DNA of 64,000 nt from Kosakonia oryzendophytica. Its GTDB lineage: Bacteria; Pseudomonadota; Gammaproteobacteria; Enterobacterales; Enterobacteriaceae. The notes below the pieces were generated by a model. The model was not told the origin of the DNA and ran no database searches. It saw nothing but the letters and a program-made list of their open reading frames with translations. The stretch is from NCBI RefSeq assembly GCF_900094925.1, contig NZ_FMAY01000012.1, positions 62,001 through 126,000 of the forward strand. Reading direction: 5' to 3'. Positions 1 through 10,628 of this stretch are shown here, piece after piece; position 1 is the stretch's first letter; each line of letters begins with the position of its first letter. Position numbers and translations under genes: made by a program.

Positions 1-543
1 TAATTGCAGATCCTGTGCGCCCAGCACCATGTACCAGTACTCGCCATGCCGCCAGACTTTCGGGTCGCGCACATGGCCTGTGTAGCCGTGCGGCAGAGGG
101 ATCGCCGGGCCGAGCTTGTCGAAACCGCCTTCACTGTTTTGCACTGCCAGACATTGCCAGGCGGTGCGCGTGCCGTCATCGAACTTCACGTTACCGGTGT
201 AGCAGAGCGTCAGCACGCCGCCGTTATCCACGGCGCTGCCGGAGTAGCAACCGCTGCGGTCATACTCCTGGTCGGGCAACAGGGCGACAGGCTCATGTTG
301 CCAGTGCAGCAAATCGTCGGAACTCCAGTGCGCCCAGCCTTTATGCTGGTGCTGGCAGCCCAGTCCGTTCCACTGATAGAACAGGTGGTAGCGTCCGGCA
401 AAATGGATAAAACCGTTTGGATCGTTAAGCAGCCCGGTGGTCGGCGCGAGGTGCCAGCCGGGGTAGTGGCTGTCTTTTAGCGCTTTGGGCTGGCCTTTCA
501 TGACTGCCTGCAATAATGCAGGCAGCAGGTTTGTTAACGCCAT
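1..543 (-). CDS. scrB: Sucrose-6-phosphate hydrolase (partial, runs off left edge)
   Basis: This is the N-terminal part of a GH32 invertase that splits sucrose-6-phosphate, delivered by the PTS, into glucose-6-phosphate and fructose. The translation starts MALTNLLPALLQ and contains the LNDPNG nucleophile motif near residue 40 and the RDPKVW motif near residue 160, both typical of GH32. The start is fixed by a TAATG junction in which the scrA stop codon overlaps the scrB ATG by one base, implying translational coupling. About 180 residues are visible and the rest lies beyond position 1. A scrR repressor gene usually follows but is outside the window. Confidence 0.96.
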   Translation of the reverse strand, partial: MALTNLLPALLQAVMKGQPKALKDSHYPGWHLAPTTGLLNDPNGFIHFAGRYHLFYQWNGLGCQHQHKGWAHWSSDDLLHWQHEPVALLPDQEYDRSGCYSGSAVDNGGVLTLCYTGNVKFDDGTRTAWQCLAVQNSEGGFDKLGPAIPLPHGYTGHVRDPKVWRHGEYWYMVLGAQDLQL

Positions 544-1913
544 TATTCAGAGTCCGTTTTGTATTTCAGCAGGTACGAGATAACAAAGGCGGCGCCGAAC
601 GCGATAACCATGCCAATGGCGTAATTGAGCAGCGAGCTTGCCTGCACAATCGCCATTCCCGGGATGCCGGTCAGACCCACTGCGGTCATATAGACATGCA
701 CTGACACCACCCATGCGCCACCGATAGCCCCGCCGATAAGTGCGGCGATAAACGGTTTTACAAAGCGCAGGTTGATACCGAAAATCGCCGCTTCCGTAAT
801 TCCCAGCAACGCCGAGAACGCCGACGGCAGCGTGATCGCTTTAATCTTCGCGTCTTTGGTTTTAAACCAGACCGCCAGACACGCGCCGCCCTGCGCGACG
901 TTTGCCATTGCCCAGATCGGCAGCAGGAAGTTTACGCCGATTGACGGATTGCCCAGCAGTCCCGCCTCAATGGCATGGAAACTGTGGTGTACGCCGGTGA
1001 TGACAATCACGGAATAGAGCCCACCAAACAGCAATCCGGCCAGCCAGCCAGCATGGGTGATCAATGTGCTGAGCACAAAGGAGATGCCGTCGCCCAGCGC
1101 GCGCCCTGCCGGGCCGATGATCAGCATAGCGATAAAACCGGAGATGATCACCGTCAGGAACGGCGTCAGGATCAGATCCAGCGCATCGGGGATCACGCGG
1201 CGCAGTTGTTTCTCCAGAACGCTCATAAACCACACCGCCAGCAGTACCGGGAAGACCGTGCCCTGGTAACCGATCATTGCCACTTCAATGCCGAAGAAGT
1301 TCATGGTGTGGAAGCCTGCAGCCACGCCCCAGGCATTGGTCAGCGCCGGGTGAGTCAGAATGCCGCCGAGGGTTGCGCCGAGATAGGGGTTACCACCAAA
1401 CTCGCGAGCGGCGGTAAAACCAATCAGGATCGGCAGAATGATAAACGCCGCCGAACTGAACATGTCGAGCATGATATAGATAGCGTTGTCCGCATTGACC
1501 CAGCCGTAGGTTTTCACCATACCCAGCAGGCCCATTAACAGACCCGAGGCGACAATCGCCGGAATAATCGGCACGAAAATATTCGACAGCAAACGGGCGA
1601 CACGCTGGAACGGGTTCAGTTTACGCGCGGCGATATCGGCGGCTTCGGACTTACTGGTTTCGCTGATCCCCGCTTCGGCAATAAAGGCCGCGTACACTTT
1701 GTTCACCACCCCGGTGCCAAAGATAATCTGTAGCTGCCCGGCGTTGCGAAAACAGCCTTTCACCCCGTCGACTTTACCGATGGCGGCGGTATCGGCTTTG
1801 GCGTCTTCCACCAGCACCAGACGCAGGCGTGTGGCGCAGTGCGCGGCGCTGGCAATGTTGTCTTTGCCTCCCAGTAACGGCAGTAGTGACCGGGAAATTT
1901 CTGCAAAATCCAT
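543..1913 (-). CDS. scrA: PTS sucrose transporter subunit IIBC
   Basis: This is the inner-membrane permease that imports and phosphorylates sucrose. The 456-aa protein begins with an EIIB domain carrying the phosphorylated cysteine near residue 26 (context ASAAHCATRL). A hydrophobic EIIC domain with multiple membrane segments follows from about residue 105 to the end. No EIIA domain is present, so phosphate must come from the glucose EIIA (Crr), as known for enteric ScrA. It lies 69 bases downstream of scrY and overlaps scrB by one base, so scrY-scrA-scrB form one transcription unit. Confidence 0.97.
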   Translation of the reverse strand: MDFAEISRSLLPLLGGKDNIASAAHCATRLRLVLVEDAKADTAAIGKVDGVKGCFRNAGQLQIIFGTGVVNKVYAAFIAEAGISETSKSEAADIAARKLNPFQRVARLLSNIFVPIIPAIVASGLLMGLLGMVKTYGWVNADNAIYIMLDMFSSAAFIILPILIGFTAAREFGGNPYLGATLGGILTHPALTNAWGVAAGFHTMNFFGIEVAMIGYQGTVFPVLLAVWFMSVLEKQLRRVIPDALDLILTPFLTVIISGFIAMLIIGPAGRALGDGISFVLSTLITHAGWLAGLLFGGLYSVIVITGVHHSFHAIEAGLLGNPSIGVNFLLPIWAMANVAQGGACLAVWFKTKDAKIKAITLPSAFSALLGITEAAIFGINLRFVKPFIAALIGGAIGGAWVVSVHVYMTAVGLTGIPGMAIVQASSLLNYAIGMVIAFGAAFVISYLLKYKTDSE

Positions 1914-1982
1914 AAAAACCTCTGTCTTATCGTTTTTGTGGGATCAACCTGGCAAGATGCGGCCCCCGCAGGGGCCGATCGA

Positions 1983-3512
<1,530 letters not shown>

Positions 3513-3548
3513 CTAAGGAAGAGCCATCATCACAAAGTTATTTTTTTG

Positions 3549-3622
3549 CTAAACCGGTTTAGGTTTTGAATCATAATCACGCCCAATTTATCAGCGCAAT
3601 GAAATTTGCTAAACCGGTTTAG
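3549..3622 (-). promoter_or_regulatory. Paired ScrR operators upstream of scrY
   Basis: Two identical perfect palindromes, CTAAACCGGTTTAG, lie at 3549-3562 and 3609-3622 in the 168 bases between scrK and scrY. Their spacing is 60 bases, close to an integral number of helical turns. LacI/GalR-type sucrose repressors bind sequences of this form. Together with the variant site before scrK they indicate induction by fructose or fructose-1-phosphate through ScrR. The repressor gene itself is not in the window. Confidence 0.85.
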
Positions 3623-3668
3623 TGAATGTGAGACGGCTCGCAAAACGAAGCGGCAAGCTTGCTCGAAA

Positions 3669-4595
3669 TCAGGCGGCGTGTTCCTCAAGCTGGTGACGAT
3701 AGGGCAGAGCGGTCATGGCACCTTTTGCAGTGGTTGCCAGCGCACCACAGATTTGCGCACTGGCCAGGCGTGCGGCCAGCGCCGGTTCGTTGTCCGGCAG
3801 GCCGTGTTCTGCGAGTCCCCAGAGTAAACCGGCGACAAAGGCATCCCCTGCGCCGGTGGTGTCGACGCTCACTACCGGCAGTGTGGGATAGTGGTAAAGC
3901 TTACCGCTGTGCCAGGCTTGTACTCCCGCTTTGCCCTGAGTGACCAGTAATAAGCTGATGCCATAGCGCTCCGCCAGTGTCTGCATGCTGGTGCCGGGGT
4001 GTGGCGAACCGCTGATAAACGCCAGCTCCTCTTCCGAGAGCTTCACTACATCTGCCAGCGTTAGCGCCTGGCGCAGACATTGGTGCAGTTGTTCGTCGTC
4101 AGTCCACAGGTCGTGACGAATGTTGGGATCAAAGCTGACAAACCCGCCCGCCGCACGGATGTTTTGCATGGCGGTAAACGCAGCGCTACGCGACGGTTCG
4201 GCCGACAGCGCGATAGAGCAGCAGTGCAGCCACTCTCCGCGTTGAAATTCAGGTAAATCTTGACTGGTCAGAAACAGATCGGCGCTGGGCCGCACCATAA
4301 AGGTAAAGGAGCGTTCACCGTCATTGTCCAGTGCCACCACCACCGTTGAGGTGCGCTGCGCCAGGTCGGCAGACATAAACGCAGTGTCGACCTGTTCATG
4401 CGCCAACGTTTGCTGCATAAAACGGCCAAACGGATCGTCCCCCACGCGGCCCACAAAGCCGCTGTTCCCCTGTAATCGGGCTATTCCCACCGCCACATTT
4501 GCTGGCGCACCGCCGGGACATTGCATCAGGCGTCCCGGCCCGTCCGGCAGCAGATCCACGACGGCGTCGCCCAGACACCAGACTCGAGCTGACAT
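3669..4595 (-). CDS. scrK: Fructokinase (PfkB family)
   Basis: ScrK phosphorylates the free fructose released by ScrB to fructose-6-phosphate. The 308-aa protein is a complete ribokinase/PfkB-family sugar kinase. It has the N-terminal signature GGAPANVAVG near residues 28-37 and the C-terminal catalytic signature DTTGAGDAF near residues 246-254, where the last Asp is the base. The start at MSARVW is preceded by a GGGAG ribosome-binding site. The gene lies upstream of scrY in the same orientation but has its own operator and promoter region, as in the Klebsiella and pUR400 scr regulons. Confidence 0.96.
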   Translation of the reverse strand: MSARVWCLGDAVVDLLPDGPGRLMQCPGGAPANVAVGIARLQGNSGFVGRVGDDPFGRFMQQTLAHEQVDTAFMSADLAQRTSTVVVALDNDGERSFTFMVRPSADLFLTSQDLPEFQRGEWLHCCSIALSAEPSRSAAFTAMQNIRAAGGFVSFDPNIRHDLWTDDEQLHQCLRQALTLADVVKLSEEELAFISGSPHPGTSMQTLAERYGISLLLVTQGKAGVQAWHSGKLYHYPTLPVVSVDTTGAGDAFVAGLLWGLAEHGLPDNEPALAARLASAQICGALATTAKGAMTALPYRHQLEEHAA

Positions 4596-4631
4596 GCTAT
4601 TCTCCCGCTAAAAAATATCGCTAAAATTTAA

Positions 4632-4645
4632 CTAAACCGTTTTAG
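4632..4645 (-). promoter_or_regulatory. ScrR operator upstream of scrK
   Basis: CTAAACCGTTTTAG differs by one base from the two scrY operators and sits 36 bases before the scrK start. It lies in the divergent gap between scrK and the HAD phosphatase gene, so it could also affect the latter. The imperfect palindrome suggests slightly weaker ScrR binding. Confidence 0.8.
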
Positions 4646-4744
4646 CAAATCAATCTTGTTCTTGGATTTCTGCGTAACATCTTTAAGCTGTCATCTTTTT
4701 TCTGCATGCTGGAGCGTCTGTGTATCAACCAGATGGATGGGCAT

Positions 4745-5416
4745 ATGTCGCAACCGCTTTTTGTTTTCGATCTTGATAACACCTTGATTCACGGCGACAG
4801 CAGCACGCTCTGGAGCCGCTACCTGGTGCGTGAAGGCTTTGCCAGCCACCCGGACTATCTGCTGCAGGAAGAGCGCATGATGCTGGATTACGCGCGCGGT
4901 GAAATGGATCTGCATGCGTATGTGGCGCTGACCTTGTCGCCATTGACGGATATTCCGATAGCGCTGGTGGACCGCATGGTCGCGCTGTGCGTTGAAAAAG
5001 AGATCGCGCCGCGCATCTACCCGCAGGCGCTGGCGCTGATTAACCGGTTACGGGCGCAGCAGCAACCGATGCTGATCATCTCGGCATCCGTGGGGTTACT
5101 GGTGAAGGCTATCGCCCCGGTGCTGGGCATTGAACACGCTATTGGCGTTGAGGTGAAAACCGATAATGGGCGCTACACCGGCGTCATTGACGGAACGCCC
5201 AGTTACCAGCAGGGGAAAATCACCTGCCTGGAGAACTTTCTCGCCCGTCACCCGCAATATGACGGGCCGCTGACCTTTTACACCGATTCGATTAACGATT
5301 TGCCGCTGTGTGAACGTGCTGACCACGTTTACCTGGTGAACCCCTGCCAGAAGCTGGCAGCGCACGGAGCGCTGCGCCACTGGCCGGTGCTTGACTGGCA
5401 ACTTACTCAGGCTTAA
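4745..5416 (+). CDS. HAD-IB family hydrolase (phosphoserine-phosphatase-like)
   Basis: This is a soluble 223-aa phosphatase of the HAD superfamily, subfamily IB. Motif I is FDLDNTL near residues 8-14 (DxDxT nucleophile and acid). Motif II is IISAS near residue 104, and motif III/IV is YTDSINDLPLC near residues 178-188. The start at MSQPLF was preferred over an upstream in-frame ATG at 4706 because motif I then lies at the usual distance from the N-terminus. It is convergent with phnE2, their ends overlapping by 14 bases. Its presence beside phosphonate importer genes suggests it dephosphorylates an imported phosphonate-derived or phosphate-ester compound; that link is inference from position. 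Confidence 0.85.
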   Translation: MSQPLFVFDLDNTLIHGDSSTLWSRYLVREGFASHPDYLLQEERMMLDYARGEMDLHAYVALTLSPLTDIPIALVDRMVALCVEKEIAPRIYPQALALINRLRAQQQPMLIISASVGLLVKAIAPVLGIEHAIGVEVKTDNGRYTGVIDGTPSYQQGKITCLENFLARHPQYDGPLTFYTDSINDLPLCERADHVYLVNPCQKLAAHGALRHWPVLDWQLTQA

Positions 5417-6284
5417 ATAGCGGCACCGGTTTGCCGGTGATATAGCGTCGGCGCAGCCAGGCCGACGCGGTATCCATCAGCATCACCACCGCCACCAGGA
5501 TCAGGGTGATAAACATCACCACATCCCAGTTCCACAGCCGCATGTTCTCGGCATAAATCAAACCAATGCCGCCCGCACCAACAAAACCCAGCACCGCGGC
5601 CGAACGGGTATTGGACTCGATCTGATAGAGGCTAAGGGCAAGAAATGTTGGGAATGATTGGGTAAAGGTGCTGAAGCGGTGTTTTTGCAAGCCCCCAGCG
5701 CCTACCGCGGTTAAGCCGCGACCCGGTGAGCGATCCACCGCTTCGTGGCTTTCCGCATACAGACGCCCGAGCAACCCGGTGTCCTGCATAATGATCGCCA
5801 GTACCCCGGCAAGCGGCCCCAGCCCGACGGCGCGTACGAAAATCAACCCCCATATTGCCATATCAATACCGCGCAGGATGTCGAACACGCGGCGCATGAA
5901 AAAGGCGATCGCTCCGGCAATTCCCCCTTTCATGATGTTGCGCGCCGCAAGAAACGACAGCAGCAGAGCAAATACTGTGGCGGTCAGGGTCCCGGCGAAG
6001 ACAATCGCCAGGGTGACACCGATCTGCGTAAAGTAGTAGCCAAATGGCCAGTTCAGGAAGTCGTGCCAGACGAACATGCGCAGAATGTAGCGTCCTATTT
6101 GCTGGAGGCCGCTGAGCGCCTGATCGACAGGAATGCCAAACTGCATAAAAAACCAGCCGTAATAGAGCAGAACGGCCAGGGCGATAAGCGCAAGACGACG
6201 CAGATAGCGCCCCTGCGCCTGGAACAGATTTTTGTTCAGCTTGCGGCTTAATGTGACGTTCGGAACGGCTTGCACTCTGGTCAT
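5403..6284 (-). CDS. phnE: Phosphonate ABC transporter permease, second PhnE-type subunit
   Basis: This is an inner-membrane permease subunit of a phosphonate-type importer. The roughly 293-aa protein has an N-terminal cytoplasmic tail, about six membrane segments and the binding-protein-dependent permease loop (EAVDRSPGRGLTAVGAGGLQ) near residues 180-200. ATG 6284 overlaps the upstream permease stop as ATGA and follows a GGAGGGG ribosome-binding site, so the two permeases are made together. It is the last gene of phnC-phnD-phnE-phnE. Two different permease genes imply a heterodimeric channel. Confidence 0.9.
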   Translation of the reverse strand: MTRVQAVPNVTLSRKLNKNLFQAQGRYLRRLALIALAVLLYYGWFFMQFGIPVDQALSGLQQIGRYILRMFVWHDFLNWPFGYYFTQIGVTLAIVFAGTLTATVFALLLSFLAARNIMKGGIAGAIAFFMRRVFDILRGIDMAIWGLIFVRAVGLGPLAGVLAIIMQDTGLLGRLYAESHEAVDRSPGRGLTAVGAGGLQKHRFSTFTQSFPTFLALSLYQIESNTRSAAVLGFVGAGGIGLIYAENMRLWNWDVVMFITLILVAVVMLMDTASAWLRRRYITGKPVPLFKPE

Positions 6285-7153
6285 TTTTTCCCCTCCAGTA
6301 CCCACTGGCGCAAGCGGCCGGAGAGCGTATCGAGCAGCGACACCACAATGATAATGAGCAGCAGCGTGATGCTGACCTGATCATAACGGTCGAGTTTGAT
6401 GTTGGTCATCAGCTCCTGACCGATGCCGCCGGCACCCACCAGACCGAGAATGGTGGAGGAGCGGAAGTTGATCTCCAGGCGCATAAAACCGTAAGAGAGA
6501 AAAATCGGTTTCACTTGCGGCCACAGGGCAAAGCGGATGCGCTGCAGATGCGTTGCGCCGCAGGCCGCCAGCCCGCGCACGGGTCGGTCTTGCGCGCTTT
6601 CCACCGCTTCATAAAACAGCTTGGTCAGGCTACCGATGGTGTGCAGCGTCAGCGCCAGAAAACCGGGAATGGCACCGATGCCGAAGGCCATCACAAAGAT
6701 CACCGCCCACGCCAGTTCCGGCATCGTGCGCAGAAATGCCACCAGCGTGCGCACCGCAAAGCGGACTGCCGGCGGAGACCAGGTGTTGCCCGCCGCCAGA
6801 AAGGCGAATACACCGGCGATGGCAAAGGAGAGGATCGTGGCAGCCAGCGCCAGTTGCAGGGTCTCCCAGATCAGCGGTAGCTGGATGGGCAGCCGATACC
6901 CCCAGTAGGCCAGTGAACCCTTGGTATGGCTGTCGGCAAACAGCACTGACCAGTGCAGCGTGGGCACGGTTTCCAGCATGTAATCGAGAAAATTGGGCAG
7001 CGAGTGCCAGATGGTGGCGAGATTAAATTCTGCTGCACTGCCCGCCGCAAAATAGAGAACCAGCAACAGTAATGACCAGGTCACGGTATCGCGCTTTTGG
7101 CGCATTCTGACCTGCTGATAGTAGTGTTCAAACTGCGTATTCGACGTGCTCAT
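6281..7153 (-). CDS. phnE: Phosphonate ABC transporter permease, first PhnE-type subunit
   Basis: This is an inner-membrane permease subunit pairing with the downstream PhnE. The 290-aa protein shows hydrophobic segments and the coupling loop EAVESAQDRPVRGLAACGA near residues 180-200, which contacts the ATPase. ATG 7153 (MSTSNTQ) was chosen over an upstream TTG. It lies 84 bases downstream of the binding-protein gene and is coupled to the next permease by an ATGA overlap. Sequence divergence from the second PhnE indicates an old duplication rather than a recent copy. Confidence 0.9.
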   Translation of the reverse strand: MSTSNTQFEHYYQQVRMRQKRDTVTWSLLLLVLYFAAGSAAEFNLATIWHSLPNFLDYMLETVPTLHWSVLFADSHTKGSLAYWGYRLPIQLPLIWETLQLALAATILSFAIAGVFAFLAAGNTWSPPAVRFAVRTLVAFLRTMPELAWAVIFVMAFGIGAIPGFLALTLHTIGSLTKLFYEAVESAQDRPVRGLAACGATHLQRIRFALWPQVKPIFLSYGFMRLEINFRSSTILGLVGAGGIGQELMTNIKLDRYDQVSITLLLIIIVVSLLDTLSGRLRQWVLEGKK

Positions 7154-7236
7154 GCGTTGCAATTGCGTCCTGTATGACAATCGAATAACAGCCCCTGGTT
7201 TTTACGCAGGGGCTTGCGATATCGTGAGACGGCAAC

Positions 7237-8178
7237 TTAACGGGCGGTAACCAGCTCGCGTTTCATCTCAATAATCTGTTTAAAGTCGTCTACGCTACCC
7301 GGGCCGATATGCTGCGTGCCGCCCATCGCTTTCACGAAACAGGCGTGGTTGTCGGTATCCAGTTTTTTGATGGCCGTAATGACTTTGGCTTTGAAATCCG
7401 CCGGCAGGCTGTTGCTGACCAGGATCGGGCCATTCGGGATCAGCGGCGATTCCCAGATGATACGGATTTGTTTCATCAGGTCCGGATGATCCATACGGAT
7501 CAGGCGGTTAAAGGCGCCCACGCTGTAACCGGAATTGTAATCGCCGACCATAGATGTCCAGGTAACGGCCCCCGCGAACTGACCGTTCAGCACGCCGAGG
7601 ATGTCCTGCTCATGACCGCCGGAGAAGGTGACGCTGGAGAAGTAGTTGTTGTATTTGTTATCTGCGTTGCCGCCGAACTTCTGTTTGAATTCATAGTTCG
7701 GGATCAGATAACCGGAGGTGGAGTCCGGATCGGCGAAGCCAAAGGCTTTCCCTTTCAGATCTTCCAGTTTTTTGTACGGGCTGTCGGCTTTAACGATCAC
7801 GACCGAGTGATAACCGCGAGACTTGTCTTTGTCATCCACGGCGATGCCGACGATATCGACCGCTTTCGGGTTGTTGATATACACCGAGGCGTAAGACGAA
7901 GGCGACATGCTCAGCACCACGTCGACTTTACCGCCCAGCAAACCCTGGATCACGCCGGAGTAGTCAGATGAGTTGCGCAGTTTGGTGTCCACGCTGAGCT
8001 CTTTATCAAGAAACTCTTTGACGCACTGGTTGTCGCCAATTTGTTGGGTGGCGTTCTGTCCGCCAAGGATCCCCAGATTCAACTCTTTCGGCTGCTCCGC
8101 CGCCGAAGCCTGCCATGCCAGCAGCAGACCTGTCATCAATGCAGATAAACGTAATGCGCCTGAAATATGCTTTTTCAT
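7237..8178 (-). CDS. phnD: Phosphate/phosphite/phosphonate ABC transporter substrate-binding protein
   Basis: This is the periplasmic binding protein of the phosphonate importer. The 313-aa product has a cleavable signal peptide (MKKHISGALRLSALM to about AWQASA) and the PhnD-family core with SGVIQGLLGGKVDVVLSMSP and DPDSTSGYLIPN, which form part of the ligand pocket. ATG 8178 was preferred over ATG 8184 because an AGG stands 8 bases before it. The gene lies between phnC and phnE as expected for phnCDE. The ligand (alkylphosphonate, phosphite or a phosphate ester) cannot be told from sequence. Confidence 0.92.
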   Translation of the reverse strand: MKKHISGALRLSALMTGLLLAWQASAAEQPKELNLGILGGQNATQQIGDNQCVKEFLDKELSVDTKLRNSSDYSGVIQGLLGGKVDVVLSMSPSSYASVYINNPKAVDIVGIAVDDKDKSRGYHSVVIVKADSPYKKLEDLKGKAFGFADPDSTSGYLIPNYEFKQKFGGNADNKYNNYFSSVTFSGGHEQDILGVLNGQFAGAVTWTSMVGDYNSGYSVGAFNRLIRMDHPDLMKQIRIIWESPLIPNGPILVSNSLPADFKAKVITAIKKLDTDNHACFVKAMGGTQHIGPGSVDDFKQIIEMKRELVTAR

Positions 8179-8215
8179 TGTCATTGCCTGTGTTGTCTCA
8201 TTGGAAGGGGAAGAA

Positions 8216-9058
8216 TTAATGCAACTGGCTTATCTCATCGCCATAAAGGATCTGCAAAACGTCCTGCGTCAGCCGTGAAGGGTGGTCGTCAAAAACAATT
8301 CGTCCTTGAGAAACGCCAATCACGCGTGTGCAGTACTCTTTTACCAGCTCGACGGAGTGCAGGTTTACCATCACGCTAATGCCTTGTTCGCTCACTTCGC
8401 GCAGCACGCCCATGATGCGCTGCGTGTTTTTCGGATCCAGCGACGCGACCGGCTCGTCTGCCAGCAAAATGGACGGGTTCTGGATCAGCGCCCGGCAAAT
8501 CGCCACGCGTTGCATCTGACCACCGGAGAGGGTTTCCGCGCGCTGGAGGGCATGTGGCAACATATTCAACCACTCCAGCAGTGCAATGGCTCTGGCGCGA
8601 TCTTCATCGGTGAACACTTTAAACAGGGATTTCAGCGTCGAGGTCTGGCTCAGACGGCCCAGCAGCACATTGGTGAGCACATCAAGGCGCGGCACCAGAC
8701 AGAAGTCCTGGAAAATCATCCCGCATTCGCTGCGCCACTGATTAAGCGCGCGGCCTTTGAGGCGCGAAACATCGCGCGGCGTCCCCACTTCCGGGAAGCT
8801 GTTGATCTCACCGGATGTTGCGCTGTGCGTGCCGTTCAGAACGTGCAGCAGGGTTGATTTCCCTGCGCCCGAGCGACCAATCACCCCGACCATCTCGCCG
8901 CGATGCAGATCAAAGCTGATGTCGTGCAACACGGTCTGGTGCGCGTTATAGGACTTGCGTAAGTGGCTTACGCTTAGCACTTTTTGTTTCGGCACCGTGT
9001 TGAGTTGATGCAGAGACGAATAGTGGTCTTCAGAAATTTCCGCCAATGCGCTGTTCAT
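8216..9058 (-). CDS. phnC: Phosphonate ABC transporter ATP-binding protein
   Basis: This is the ATPase that powers the PhnD/PhnE importer at the cytoplasmic face. The 280-aa protein has Walker [10 protein letters not shown] near residues 61-69, Q-loop MIFQDF, ABC signature LSGGQMQR and Walker B ILLADEP followed by VASLDP. About 28 residues precede the ABC domain, slightly longer than the E. coli PhnC N-terminus. It is the promoter-proximal gene of the operon. No phnF-type regulator or phnG-P C-P lyase genes occur near it, so the catabolic step must be encoded elsewhere or be carried out by the nearby HAD enzyme. Confidence 0.93.
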   Translation of the reverse strand: MNSALAEISEDHYSSLHQLNTVPKQKVLSVSHLRKSYNAHQTVLHDISFDLHRGEMVGVIGRSGAGKSTLLHVLNGTHSATSGEINSFPEVGTPRDVSRLKGRALNQWRSECGMIFQDFCLVPRLDVLTNVLLGRLSQTSTLKSLFKVFTDEDRARAIALLEWLNMLPHALQRAETLSGGQMQRVAICRALIQNPSILLADEPVASLDPKNTQRIMGVLREVSEQGISVMVNLHSVELVKEYCTRVIGVSQGRIVFDDHPSRLTQDVLQILYGDEISQLH

Positions 9059-9182
9059 AAGTCATCCGGTTTTTTCATTAAACTGGCGACCATTAAGAGG
9101 ACAGGTGATGATCGTTTTATGACGGAAAGACGAACAAATAGTGAACGTGTGGCTTCATTGGGAGAGGAAAAAAATGAGCAGG

Positions 9183-9632
9183 CTATTTCATATAAGCGAG
9201 AGTGATATATTTTTGCCATCCGGGCGCACGCTGTACACCCGCAGGATCGGAAAAGAAGGGCAGCCGCAGACGCGGCGCTGAGGATATTTCGACAACCCAC
9301 TCACCCTCGCCAAGAAAACGAAAGCGAACCTGTTCCGTGCTAATCGATAGATTTTCAAAAATGCCCGTTGCCCACATCTGGCCAATTCGCACAATCTCCT
9401 TTACGCCTTGCCGGATATCAATCAGCACGATGGTCAGGGATTCTTCAAAGATCACATCATCAGTAAGAAACAGCAGATAGCGCGTGTTATCCACCTGTAT
9501 TGCCGCTTCAAGCAACAGGCCGGGAACGGTGATATTCGTTACCTCATCCCCAATCACTACGACCGATTGGGCCTGGCGGAAGTCGGTGGCCTCGCATGTA
9601 GTGACAAGTGAAACATTATTGGCTTTACGCAT
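9183..9632 (-). CDS. Hypothetical protein, mostly beta-strand
   Basis: I do not recognise this 149-aa product (MRKANNVSLVTTCEATDFRQ at the start). It has no signal peptide and no membrane segment. Alternating hydrophobic residues throughout (VVVIGDEVTNITVPG, YLLFLTDD, SLTIVLID) suggest a small beta-sandwich or barrel. It stands alone 124 bases upstream of phnC in the same orientation and is divergent from the three membrane-protein paralogs. Its composition and codon use resemble its neighbours, so there is no sign of recent transfer. Confidence 0.6.
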   Translation of the reverse strand: MRKANNVSLVTTCEATDFRQAQSVVVIGDEVTNITVPGLLLEAAIQVDNTRYLLFLTDDVIFEESLTIVLIDIRQGVKEIVRIGQMWATGIFENLSISTEQVRFRFLGEGEWVVEISSAPRLRLPFFSDPAGVQRAPGWQKYITLAYMK

Positions 9633-9777
9633 TCTTTATTTCACGTCCTATAAAGAGAGGAACTTCAGAATATTCTTATCAGGGGCCCCGATAAAGCGCG
9701 TATGCTGTAGCCTTTTACGGCTATTAGCGGTACCACGCCGTTGTTTTTAAAGCGTATACGAACCCGGAGATCATAAG

Positions 9778-10167
9778 ATGGAATTTGACTGGATGTATAT
9801 TATTTATCTTTTCTTTGCGGTGGTGTTTATCCTCATAATCAAGGGGTTTTATTCTTTCTTTGGTGGCTACATCAAACAGATGTTTGTAGAAGCCCGGGTG
9901 ATGAAGATCGGCATTGGTGTTAATGCGGATATTATCCACCGAAGCAAAACAGCGTTGATCGACGCAGAGATGCCAGTGTACCGGCTCACGGTAAAATTCA
10001 GGACACATGAAGGAGTAGAAGTACAATCAAGCATCGACAGGGCGCTGGATATGGACGGTTTTACGCGTTATGCGCCGGGCAATGGTGTGGCGTTGAAGTA
10101 TGATCCGAAAAATCCAAAACGCATTGCTTTATACGATAATGATAAGCCCTTGATCTTGGGCGATTAA
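9778..10167 (+). CDS. DUF3592-like membrane protein, paralog 1 of 3
   Basis: This 129-aa protein has one N-terminal membrane segment (about residues 8-28) and a soluble domain of about 90 residues containing GIGVNADIIHRSKT and YRLTVKFRTHEG. It ends KYDPKNPKRIALYDNDKPLILGD. The layout of a membrane anchor plus a small beta-rich domain ending with a YDP-NP motif resembles DUF3592 proteins, of unknown function. The closest relative is the next gene, sharing most of the soluble domain. The three genes are in tandem and probably cotranscribed. Confidence 0.7.
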   Translation: MEFDWMYIIYLFFAVVFILIIKGFYSFFGGYIKQMFVEARVMKIGIGVNADIIHRSKTALIDAEMPVYRLTVKFRTHEGVEVQSSIDRALDMDGFTRYAPGNGVALKYDPKNPKRIALYDNDKPLILGD

Positions 10168-10186
10168 CCTTCAGCATAGAACATTG

Positions 10187-10591
10187 ATGGAGGAGGGCGT
10201 GGGATACCATTGGATAGTTCTGTTCTTACTCTTCTTTTTTGTCCCGTTGATGGTGTTTGTGCTTCGCCAGGCGATGTCCATGCTGATGCCCGGTTTTCGG
10301 CAATTCAGGATGGAATCCGCGGTGCGGAAAACTGGTATCGGCGTGAATGCGGATATTATTTACCGTAGCAAGACTGGCATGATTGACGGCGAAAACCCGG
10401 TGTATCGCCTGACATTCAAATTTGTCACCCGTGAGGGTATCGAGGTGCAGTCGAGTCTGGAAAGAGCGCTGGATATGGACGGTTTTATCCGTTATGCGCC
10501 CGGTAACGTTGTGGCGTTAAAATACGATCCCACCCATCCAGAACGTATCGCTTTATATCGCCATGACCGTCCGTTGATTTTGGGCGATTAA
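10187..10591 (+). CDS. DUF3592-like membrane protein, paralog 2 of 3
   Basis: This 134-aa protein has a membrane segment near the N-terminus (HWIVLFLLFFFVPLMVFVL). Its C-terminal domain is very similar to paralog 1: both share GIGVNADI, IDGENPVYRLTFKF, VQSSLERALDMDGF and the final RPLILGD. The gap from paralog 1 is only 19 bases. The ATG at 10187 was chosen over a TTG directly before it. The high similarity in the soluble part and divergence in the anchor suggest tandem duplication followed by change in the membrane or partner interface. Confidence 0.68.
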   Translation: MEEGVGYHWIVLFLLFFFVPLMVFVLRQAMSMLMPGFRQFRMESAVRKTGIGVNADIIYRSKTGMIDGENPVYRLTFKFVTREGIEVQSSLERALDMDGFIRYAPGNVVALKYDPTHPERIALYRHDRPLILGD

Positions 10592-10628
10592 TTTTTACCG
10601 TAGAACAGTAGAAAACGAGAACAGAGAT

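Noticed and set aside
4..480. Long plus-strand open frame over the scrB region
   Set aside because: It is antisense to the clear GH32 sequence of scrB and has no family likeness or ribosome-binding site.
975..1538. 187-codon plus-strand frame inside scrA
   Set aside because: Antisense shadow of the EIIC domain without start signals.
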